DNA of 64,000 nt from Fragilaria crotonensis (Eukaryota > Bacillariophyta > Fragilariophyceae > Fragilariales > Fragilariaceae). Under the pieces are notes generated by a model, which did not search any database, had not been told where the DNA came from, and saw nothing but the letters and a program-made list of their open reading frames with translations. This document shows positions 54,640 to 64,000 of this stretch, piece by piece (position 1 is the stretch's first letter; each line of letters opens with the position of its first letter). The stretch spans positions 62,001-126,000 of the forward strand of contig JAKSYS010000042.1 of assembly GCA_022925895.1 (NCBI GenBank), read 5' to 3'. Made by a program: the position numbers and the translations under genes.

Positions 54640-57525
54640 TGACCACTCCACCAATCTTGAGTACCTTGATGGGAACGCAACCTTGCATAACAATCATCTT
54701 GCAATCTACTCCATTCAACACTAAATCGGCCATTGATAAGCAAGTTGTTGCCATCCGATCAAATTCTGTTGACTGATTGCTACTTAAACATTGTTATGAA
54801 ATGGAATTGGTGAAATGTGAAACACATTCTGTTCTGTGGATACTACCATTCAATTGCTCATTGTCTGGTTCCGCAGATTCCAAAATAGTGAGGGTTTGGT
54901 GTCCTACCATTTGGCATGATGGAACTCAATTATAAGTAGAAACTGTTGCTCCATTTCAGGCAACTAGTTGCTGACCTTTCAATATATGGTCTCATGTCTC
55001 GATACCTGCCAAGCATCCTGGACATGTTTGCCTACCGCTGTCGAATTTGTTTAGTCTTTCCAATGTAGGGAGGCACTTGTGTGGGTGCTATCATGGTAAT
55101 ATGTATGCATTTTTTGTTCATGGCATTCATTGCTTGACCGTGGGCTTGCCAATTGATTCTACTATACTACATAATCGCCTCGGTATTCCCGTACTTCTCC
55201 CCAGTACATTCTTGCAATGGTATTGTTGTAGCCCGATGACGAATATCTTGCACGTACTTTGAAGTCTTCGTGCCTTCCGGATACACTCATTACTTGGCGA
55301 CGTCAATGCGAATGGGTGGGCACTTCTGAATTCCGGTTGATATCTTCAGCAAGTTTGTCGGCATCAATGTTGAGCTGCACTCTTTGACTGAGTCTGTTGT
55401 ATGCCTTTTGCATGTCTCAGTGACCTTTGACATATACTAGTTTCACAAAGGCAGTTGCATGTGGGCACCATTACGTATTTCAACGAGTTGATCCCACTCC
55501 GGTATTAAAGGTCAAGTGGTACCTGCCTATTTGGGAGTGTTGCTGGGACTGATGCTGCCGGTCCTTTGTTCTCCTGTCCGAAGATAGTGTCTAGCATACT
55601 TTGGCTATCCGTCCCAATGGTACCATGCCACTCCTCTTAACCAAATTAGTCTATTCAGATATTCGTATCAAGAACCTTAAAATGAACAACATGCTGCTGC
55701 ACTCAGCGCAATAAGTGTCCGTTACTTGGCATCTCGAAGGTCCCATTCCCATTCTTGATGTGCGTTCTCCTTGTGACATTCTAATAAACCATCCAAATGA
55801 GCCGTTGGCGGTTCCAAGCTTCTCAGAACCATCGCTTCCGGCTTCGAACCCTTGATGTAGTTCCAGACATGCCGCACAAGGATCGACAAAGAGTTCTGAA
55901 TGTCGCAATATATCAACCTCCCATGCATCAAGTTGTCGGAGAAAGTCTTCGAAAGTAGCTGCAGTTGGTTGTTTTAGTGGGGTGATTCTTTGTGAATGAC
56001 AAATTATCCTCCATTGTTGATCACCTTCTGGCGCTCGGATTTCCACTGGGATTGCTTTTCGCGGTATCTTGTTGCTCGCTTTGATGATATAAATATTTCG
56101 TTCAGCATGTATTTGTTTTGCTTTGTTGAACGTTCTGCGTTTTATATATTCACCGTCCGACCTTCTGACATAGTATAGTCTGGATCAATGCACATAAGCA
56201 AATTGGGATATTCAACTTTCATCATTGTATACTAACCACGATCCCAAAGGCTGGATCAGATTGCCGTCGGTTTAACTCCATAATTTGTTCGCTCTTTTCC
56301 ATACTTTCCTCATTGCTATTGATGGTGCCTTGTCTTGATACACATTCATCCATCTTGTACAATTAACTAGCTACGAAACAATAATTCTTGACCCATATGT
56401 TTGGTCTGATCTAACTGATTGCCGTGTGTCATCAATAGATCGGAGAAAGTGAGTTCTCCCACAAATGGCTGACAGTAATTGAGTCTCTTGATTTCATTTT
56501 GGTTGAATTTCCTTGACAATAGCATCCAATGCATTATGATTTCATCTTAATGTCATTATAAGAGTGCCACTCCTGTCTGATCCAGGTGCAAGCTAGTATC
56601 AATAAATGCCAAGTATTCTTGCAGTGAACGCAGCCATTAAGACTCGAGATGTGGGAGATACTCCTGAACATATTCCAAGAGCGGCTTTGAGGTGCCGATT
56701 CTATATTGGGCCCACCCAACAACGTATCTGAGTAATTTTCCATCTGTTGTTGTCATCCGCCAGTGTCTCATAAAGAGTTGAATTTGCCCAATGCCTTGTT
56801 GATCGTATAATCTCCTGAAGTTGGCTCCTCCATATTCTAACGCACCATAAATGATTGTTGGTTTGGTGTTGCAATTATAGCCGCATTTGCAATGATAATG
56901 GACATCGCTTTCCGCTGGATATTCTTTGCCAGCCAGTTGAGCCTCCGTGCGATACAAGTTTGCCAGAGGATGGCCAATAGCCAAACTTGGTAGATAGCAT
57001 GCATAGTAATACAGCATCCATGCCTCTTCTGGCTGGTGTTAGACAACATAGATGCAAAAATTGACTGACATGCTGCTCTTTGACTTCAACTGTCAATATT
57101 GCACTTGTTGTGTCCCAGCTGGATCATTATAATGCCCCAGGTCTTATGCGCTGTGTATGGATTTAGTAGGTAATCTAGTCCTGAGGATCTTCCTGATACG
57201 GGATCTTTGACAATTAATCCTGATGAGTCGGTGACGAGCATTGGTGCTCCTGTCATGCATAGCCACGTCATGACATGGCTGATATGAGCACTTTGATAAT
57301 TCCAATGCCCTCCTGTAAGTCCAAATCATTCTGCCCATAGCTGCGCGTTGTTTTTCAACTCTGCAATTATCCTCTGTCATGTGATTTCTGATTCATGTTG
57401 ATCAAGCAAATTGGTTTGACCATTTGAGTCGTCGACAAAACCAACCATCCCAAGTTTCACATTTTCAGATTGGCTTGGATTGGTGTATGTTGCTTTGCTG
57501 CTTTTCATCATGACAATTGTATAGA
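54640..57525 (-). pseudogene. LINE-like retrotransposon relic (RT end and RNase H)
   Basis: Minus strand, read downward. 57525-57385: GMVGFVDDSNGQTN, with VDD in the place of the RT active site (F/YxDD). 57380-57090: RALELSKCSYQ and WLCMTGAPMLV. 57017-56637: AKNIQRKAMSIIIANA-type block (other frame), YGALEYGGANFRRLYDQQGI, LFMRHWRMTTTDGKLLRYVV. About 56530-56230: RLNYCQPFVGELTF and WKRANKLW (frames shifted). 56046-55651: RNase H start, with EVDILRHSELFVDP, FEAGSDGSEKLG (first catalytic Asp) and CAECSSMLFILRFLIR. 55450-55300 resembles the H-x-K-G-H block. About 55050-54960: CPGC. This order is that of RNase H-bearing LINE-type elements common in diatoms. The 5' part (endonuclease, first half of RT) is missing, as in 5'-truncated LINE insertions. 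Confidence 0.6.
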
Positions 57526-57534
57526 ATGCGGATG

Positions 57535-58870
57535 ACGGCGATGGTGAAGAGCCTTTAGCCCTAGACGCCGATGACGAAGTCGACGTGGATACGTACGACC
57601 AGTACGTGGGGACACAAGTCCCATTTCCCATTAGGACAAGATGCTCACAGTAGAGTCCGCGGTTGCAAACAATTGGCAGATGGAAAACTAACTGGTGGGA
57701 GTTAACGTGAACGCAATACTTGATTCACGAGCAAACATATGAGGTCGAGTTAAGAACATGATCACCCAGAGTAATGCATGCTTCATGTGTGACACTGAGG
57801 ATTCACCAATTCATCTTGCTGGAAGACATTGTCAGACATGGAAAGGATGACCCAGCACTAGAAAATGCTGATGTGATGTATGTTCAGCATGGATCCAATT
57901 GTCAGCACATGCGCGGCAAGACCACGAGGAAGGGCTGGAAGCTTTCTTGCGTGGAATGGAAAGATGGCGGTACGACGTCCTTCTTGGAACGGCTCGCCGA
58001 CATTAAAGAGTCAAATCCCGTTGAGGTGGCCGAGTATGCCATGCCCATGGGATAGACGGTGAACCAGCTTTTCCGTGGTCGGTACCGTATACGTTGCATC
58101 GACGTAATTGGATTCTTATCGCTGCTGTAAATGCGCATTGCTATAAGTGCTCACATAAGTATTGCATTGAAATGCCAAACATGTTAGAGGAGGCCTGCCT
58201 TCTTACTAGGATCGATAGTGAAAATGGTAAGACATTATGGCATGATGCAATCCGAAAGGAAATGGCAAACATAAAGGTTGCGTTTGAGGTACTCCAAGAT
58301 TGAACTCTTCCACCACCAACAACCTTCCAAGGAATCAGCAGGTGCCGCCTTGTATTTGATATCAGCCAAGATGGAAGATTTCCAGTGAAAGGCAAGGCTG
58401 ATTGCAGGTGGACACATGACTGAGTCACCACCAACATACGTGACAAACGCTAGTGTTGTTTCAAGGAAGTCTGTCCGAATTGCCTTACTACTCACCGTTC
58501 TGAATGATTTAGAGGTCAAGAAGACTGCCAATATTGAGAACACATACTTCACGGCTCCTGTTCGAGAGAAGCTTTGGTGCAGGCTTGGACCAAATTTGGG
58601 CGATATGCCGGCAACAAGATGGCACTAATTGTCTGCACTGTGTATGGTTTGAAGTCCACAGGTGCCTCCTTTAGGAACCACTTGGCGGACTGCATGCAAC
58701 ACTCGGGTTGGTCATCCTGCATTGCTGATGCAGACGTGTTGATGAAACTCGAGATTTTGGGTGAAGATGGGTATATGTTTTCTGCCTATTGTGTGCTTTA
58801 TGTTGATGACATCCTAATGGTTCATCATAACAGTATTGGTGCCTCGAATGAAATCGTCCATTTCAATAAC
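57535..58870 (+). pseudogene. Copia linker and reverse transcriptase part
   Basis: 57535-57660: DADDEVDVDTYDQYVGTQV, the acidic linker and chromodomain-like start after integrase. 57774-58055: ALENADVMYVQHGSN and VEWKDGGT...LERLADIKESNPVEVAEYA. 58094-58303: RIDSENGKTLWHDAIRKEMA. 58416-58628: NASVVSRKSVRIALLLTVLN and NIENTYFTAPVREKLW. 58574-58921: YGLKSTGASFRNHLADCM and AYCVLYVDDILMVHH with the YVDD active site. Several stops and frame changes. After about 58870 the similarity ends. Confidence 0.8.
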
Positions 58871-58920
58871 TTTTTTCTAGTTCAATGTGCTCCTGATATC
58901 GCACGTTTTCTTCCTTTTTA

Positions 58921-59177
58921 GGACCGCTTTTACTCACAAGAATCGTGTACGCTACTGTTACCTGGTACAAGTACGAGTACCACCACGCAGCACTCCTATC
59001 ATAATGCGTGTTTGTCAATCAGACGTTTGGCGACGATCAAACATAGGTTCTCGCTCAGACGAAACGTTGAGTTGCAGCTAGCCCAGTGGCATGACGACAA
59101 TGATGACAACTTTGTAATTCTGATCCCGTCGCCCTCTTGCATCTCCAATAGAGGCACTCAAATTCACTGAAAAAGAA
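58921..59177. promoter_or_regulatory. 5' flank of TRAPPC11
   Basis: About 260 bp between the copia relic and the ATG at 59178. It holds one GTAC palindrome cluster (ACCTGGTACAAGTACGAGTA). No clear promoter element can be named; listed because the promoter must be here unless it extends into the relic. Confidence 0.35.
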
Positions 59178-62100
59178 ATGGATTCCTATCCCGGTGATCT
59201 CTTGACTGGAGTATTTCCTCTTGTATTTGCCGTTGATGCGATCCTTCCAACAACGAGTTCACCGTCTGGTGAAGGTGCAGCAGGTGAGCCTCCCCTTATT
59301 CCACGGACATCGTCCACGCGTAGTCTCTTTGATCGTTTTCTTGATGCAATGGCGTCGTATCTTAGTGATGATAGCGACGGTAGCTTAGCGCCGAAGGTAC
59401 CGTCCCGTCGCTCTGGAACTGATACATTCGCGTCTCTATTGCGCGGAGATGATATGTTTGGCGGTGGAGAGGAAGACTCTTCAGACGACGAGGACGAATC
59501 CATAGACTCTAATGCCGGTCGCCGTTTTCGTGGTCTCGGATCTCCTTCTCTCGTAGTGCCCGGAATTAATAACGCCCGAGGAATAAAAAGCACGGCGCCT
59601 CGGTCTCAGTCGACGGCGTTCGCCAGGAGCCTGAAACTTGATGGTTTCTTTGATCGTGCTCGCATTCTCTCCATCTCCAACCGGCATGGGTTTCCACCTA
59701 GCAAAGATTCGACAGGCCAGATGAATCGCACCCTCAAGCTCAGTCAAGCGCGTTCCGCCTTGGCCATGAATCCCACGGATGCCAACGCCCTACGCCTCAA
59801 GAGAGTGGTTGACACTCATCCCATAGACGGCATTTTAAATGCGGGATGGCTTGAAAAGCATGCTGCAGCACTTCCTTCAGTATTGCTGATAGTGACTACG
59901 TTTCAAATTCTTGACAAGATGGCTCAAGATGAGCAAGACGCGCACTTGGTGGAAACGTTGGAACACCTTCGAGAATCGCTGGCTGCGAAGCGAGCGTGTT
60001 CAATCCGCCTTGTTTGTCTTGCAGATACACCAGACCAACCAACGACGCCTGCCAAGGTGGATGAATGGATTTCGAGGATGAAAAAAGAGTGTGATTTGAC
60101 AACGGCAGATGTCACAATGCTGCAGATTTCTCATGACTTGGAAACTGCGTCCCTGAATTCCCAGAATAGCACTTCCGTCATTGGTCCAATGCAAAAACTT
60201 CACAGAGAAATCCGGGACGCCAGTTGGTCTTACTATCAATCTCTAAATCGTCGCGTCAAGCTCAAACTGAATCTTCTGGCTCATGATAGCCAACCGATGC
60301 TCGTGCCTTTGGCTGTGCGCTACTGCTTTAAGATCGGTGTATTTTACGAGTTCCTTCTCGTCCATACCAAGGCCTTGAAGTACTTTTACAAGGCCTATCG
60401 ACTCCTCCAGACATACTATCTTCATTTGTTGGGAAAGTCGACTCCGTGGAACCCGGTCGCAGCTTCGTCTGTTCCAGCAATCGTCAATCCCCAATCGGAC
60501 GAAAGTGGTGGAATCGAACTAGCTCTGGGAATCAATCAATACGGAGCGAACGACGAAGGCGGCGTCAGTTCGGGAGTGGAAGTTGCTTTGGCGGATGATT
60601 CCTACGATGACGATGATGACTTGGATGACGAGAGCGACCGACTACAAGGAACTCAGCCAAAGATCGCTACCACAGTTCCGCTGGATATTCGCAAGGTTTT
60701 TACAGAAATCAACGCTCCCTTTGACATGGCCAACCAGTGTAGAAAAATTGCCGACTGGCTCAACTTCAAGCTTCTACAGGCTGGGCTGCAGTCGTCCTCC
60801 TTTTCCGACTCAGACCAAGGAATTCTCGCCGCATCCTCGCAGTGGCGACGGCATTGCCAAGTCTTCCTTAAGCACGACGATGTGAATGATCCTGCTTGGA
60901 GCTACTGGGCCTACGCATCGCATCAGCGTCTAGTGATGTCGCAGTTGGTGGAGCGTTTCCCTCCTCGCAAATTGACCTCCTTGTCAGGATTTGTGAGGGA
61001 TGAGGTATTGATGCAGTGCAGCGCATGGCGAAACTATATGGCGGCTGCCGAAGCCAGTCTCCGAGTTGGTGTTGAAGTTCGTAAAGCTGTAGTAGACGCT
61101 GATGCGCTCTCGACAGCACCGTTGCCGAAGGCAAATCTTCGCGGTCGCTTTATTGGGTCGATGGATAGCGAAGGACTTGCTCCGCTGCTACAAGACGAAG
61201 CGAAGAGATCACACAGGTGAGTTTGTTTGTGAGGTAGAAGTGCTTGATGTTCGATCTATCTCACAGCTTTTCCGAAGAAATCGCGTTGGATATGCTCACT
61301 CGAGCTGTCACTCGCTTCGAGAAGGAACTGGAGAAGTCTGAGATAGATGACGACAACGGCGATGGTTTCCGTTCCATCCAAAACTCATCGCACAGAGCTG
61401 GAGCAAGAATCTACTACCTTTTTGGCGGTGTTCTTCTGGGCAAGAAAGAGTACAAGGAAGCCATCGTCTTTCTTGAGAAAGCGGTCAAGTATTCGAAAGG
61501 GTGGGAGGGGTTGGAGCTTGTTATTCGAAGAATGTTGATTGAGTGCTACGAAAGGCACCTTCCATCGCAGACCACTACAACAGACGAGCAAACCTCCATA
61601 ATTGCATCCATGATATTGGACTCTTACTTCAACTCTCAAATGTCGTCTCGAAACTTGCGACGGGCCTTGGATAGCTTCTCGTCCCTCAGTGGAGGTGGGA
61701 TGATGAAATGGCACCGTGATTGCATTGATGAATCCAGCACATCGCTGCCATTCTCCTTTGGAGTGACCTTTCCTCGATCAACACATGCGACCGCTGGTGA
61801 CGAAGCAACTGCAAGTGTGATGATCAAGTCCAATCTCGATTATGCTGTTCACATCAACTCAGTCACATTGCTCAGCATGGCTGGAGACATTCAAATCCCC
61901 TCCGACTCTCTTTTGAGCGCAGAAAATGCGAGCGAGGGGGTCCATGGTGGTATAATCATTCAAGCAAATGCATCCATCATTCTCTCCACTCAAATCGAGG
62001 TTCCAAAGAACCTGGATAGTATCGCGACTGATGAAGGTGGCAACGGCGGAGAAACTCAAGGTACAGCTGGGAAAGGATCATTCGCGACGCTCGCTAAGCC

Positions 62101-64000
62101 GAGAACAGCTGGATTGACTTCTGGAGGTAAGTTGATGTTTTGTAGACAACGCGCTCAAGGTAGTGCTTGGTCTTACGAAATCCTCCTGTAGGCGGAGCAA
62201 GGCTGATATCAGAGAATATGTTTCAGAAAGGCCCTCAAGACCGAAATGCGCAATGGAGTGTACGTTTCTTGGGTGGAAAACCTTTGCGTTGTGACGGCAT
62301 TCGTCTCGTTTTCTATCCAGTTCATGTCGAGAAGGTTGCTGCGACTGGTGGAACGTCCAAGGTAAACGTCATCGAGCTCACAATCGAGAAGAAGAGGCCT
62401 AGCACTACAGCTGTCTTCAAGCGAACTCCATTCGAGGAAGATAACTATTTGTCGTCGGCTTGGTCCAGGCCTGACCACCTTCCACTTTGCAGAGGCCCGC
62501 GTTGTCTGCGCGTTCTTGGGCCAATGCCCGAAATGACCATCAGCAATTTGACAGAGGAACTTTCAGGGGGCAAGGCAATGGAGGGGACGGTCAATCGCGT
62601 TTTGCTGAAGCTTCAAGCCGGGCCTAATGAGTTATGTGAGAACATCAGATTCCAGGTGAGCTGCTCCAGCATGCTGCTATCTCCCGATGGGATCACGACA
62701 CACCTAAACGCGGAGCGATCAGGCAATAATGAAGGAAAACATGTAAGCAATTCTACTCATTTGAGGACTCCGGTGTTGGTTTGCCAAGGCGAGGCTGTCA
62801 CGAATCAGGTTAACGGTGACGGTCGGCACTGTTTACCTAGAGGTTGGAGATTGGTTGATACGGATTGTGGGACACCGACGACGGCGCAGCCTTCATTGGC
62901 CAATTTGAAGCCTGGAGAAGAGACATATGTTTACTTCGATGTCTATCGTCCGCATCGAATGCTGGGCCCGTTAGATGACGATTTCAGTCCATCTCAGACT
63001 TCTGATGGTCTGGGTGAATGTAACGCCCTTTGCCAAACTGACTTTGATATCTGCATATTCTACACGCAAGCAAGACCCAAGGCGCAGCGGCACCAAGGGC
63101 GGAGGAGACGAAAACCAACTCCCGACAGTGTTGCCTCAGAGGAGAGGTCCTTGAATGACTCAGACGTCGTGACCCTAGCACACACGATATCAATGACATG
63201 GGCCTCGCCTTTGCTGGCGGAATTCAGCTACATCCACGATGCTCAGAACGCTCCACCAGCTGGAAGTCGACATCGTTCCAATAATGTAACGCCCAGTGAA
63301 GAAGCCACCACCCCTGCGGTTGAACTCGCACTTGTCGACGGTGAGCGCGTTACCACACGTTGCTCCCTCTGGGCGAATGGTATGCCAAGTGCCATCGGCG
63401 TAGATGTCTCAAGAGTTTGGTTCGAGGTAAGTGCATTTCTTCCTAAACGTACCACGAGATTTGCTGAATCTAAAACGATTATCGACAGGCATCAGCGAAA
63501 GGTCCATGTGATTTCCGCTTGATTGGACCACGTATCGAATCGTTGTCCCTCTTTGAAGCTTCAGAAAACGATGTCTGTCGCCTTCTAGGCAATGGGAAGA
63601 AGATGGGTGTGTTGCTCACGGTTGACTGTTACGTTCGGGATGAGCACAAGCAAAACGCCGTGTCAACAAACATGGGCGTCCTATGCGTAGACTGGGCGCC
63701 AAAACCTCTGTCAGTACTACCTGCTGCTCAGGCCATAGCAAGCATTCAGTATCACGGTCCCTTGCCACTGAATGAAAAGTCGACGATGATGTTTCGTGGT
63801 CCTGCGTGTTACGTTGAATGTGCCCCCTTTGAGACGTCGGTAGCCGTCTATCCTTCCGCTCCTCTGGTCGGATCGCCCTTCGAAGTTGTCTTTTCCATTG
63901 TGAACAAAACATTTGTTCATCAACAGGTCTCAGTGTCGCTTCAGGACCCTGGGAATGTGGACGTTCTAGTTGCCGGATATGTGAACGGGGAATTGCAGCT
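59178..64000 (+). CDS. TRAPPC11: TRAPPC11-like trafficking subunit, 5' part
   Basis: Exon 1 59178-61216, intron 61217-61266 (50 nt), exon 2 61267-62126, intron 62127-62191, exon 3 62192-63426, intron 63427-63488 (62 nt), exon 4 from 63489 past the window end. All joints keep the frame. Residues ~1-150 have a Ser/Asp-rich insert. Residues ~315-430 match the Foie-gras domain: HREIRDASWSYYQSLNRRVK, RYCFKIGVFYEFLLVHTKAL, KYFYKAYRLLQTYY. A later part of exon 1 has ADWLNFKLLQAG and WRRHCQVFLKHD, also family-like. Exon 2 has YYLFGGVLLGKKEYKEAIVF (TPR-like). Exon 4 has FEVVFSIVNKTFVHQQVSVS, the Gryzun-type beta-domain. TRAPPC11 is part of the TRAPP III/II complexes, which tether vesicles between ER and Golgi. 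Intact as far as seen. Confidence 0.88.

Larger units (their letters stand above)
51543..58870 (+). mobile_element. CoDi-type Ty1/copia retrotransposon relic, split by an insertion
   Basis: Gag, protease and integrase pieces lie at 51543-54175 and the linker and reverse transcriptase pieces at 57535-58870, all on the plus strand in the normal copia order. The 3.3 kb between carries a minus-strand LINE-like relic. No RNase H part and no LTRs are recognised; the right end stops inside the reverse transcriptase. Confidence 0.75.

Noticed and set aside
1-64000. CRISPR arrays, bacterial operons, rRNA genes
   Set aside because: None seen; tandem repeats here have no unique spacers, and introns plus plastid presequences show a eukaryotic nuclear genome. 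tRNA genes were not detected by eye but cannot be excluded without a scan.

Overview
The window looks like nuclear DNA of a stramenopile alga, most likely a diatom. The evidence is: short GT-AG introns (about 50-90 nt); at least two proteins whose signal peptide ends just before a Phe, as in secondary-plastid presequences; Ty1/copia fragments that read like the diatom CoDi families; and tyrosine-recombinase (YR) retroelements of the type common in diatom genomes. The species is not identifiable. All homology statements are from memory of protein families; no search was run.

Layout. 1-14.0 kb is a graveyard of repeats and decayed mobile or multicopy genes: minisatellites (1.4-2.9 kb), a broken acidic/basic protein gene (-), a broken gene with a 2OG-Fe(II) oxygenase-like end, a MULE-like transposase relic (-), two YR relics, and repeat blocks in the order B-A-B. 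14.1-27.5 kb is a compact gene island: a lone P-type ATPase actuator-domain protein, a membrane protein, a PXMP4-like protein, a UBE2J-like E2, a METTL21-like methyltransferase, an RsuA/RluB-like pseudouridine synthase, a plastid M41-like protease, a RING+PDZ protein and METTL18. A 372-bp inverted-repeat element and a 667-bp hAT-type MITE lie between the last two. 27.8-35.5 kb is a nearly whole YR retrotransposon with split direct repeats. 35.9-42.3 kb is a second gene island: SRPBCC/START-like protein, plastid-targeted pseudokinase-like protein, ERdj3, a dual-specificity phosphatase and a DUF4239-like membrane protein. 42.4-50.85 kb is a threefold tandem duplication of a 2.8-kb non-coding segment. 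51.5-58.9 kb is a CoDi-type copia relic split by an antisense LINE-like relic. 59.2 kb to the end is the 5' part of TRAPPC11.

Two patterns run through everything. Many otherwise convincing genes are broken by single-base indels, usually in homopolymers, and the three tandem copies also differ mostly by homopolymer length. This points to residual long-read assembly error at least as much as to real decay, so several 'broken' genes are probably intact. Second, nearly every spacer is rich in short GTAC-containing palindromes such as TACCAGGTAC.

The host genes are not one pathway. Several act in the ER or secretory system (E2, ERdj3, TRAPPC11), others in the plastid (protease, kinase) or in protein/RNA modification (two methyltransferases, pseudouridine synthase). 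Four neighbouring pairs are tail-to-tail with 14-230 bp between stops, as expected of a compact algal genome.
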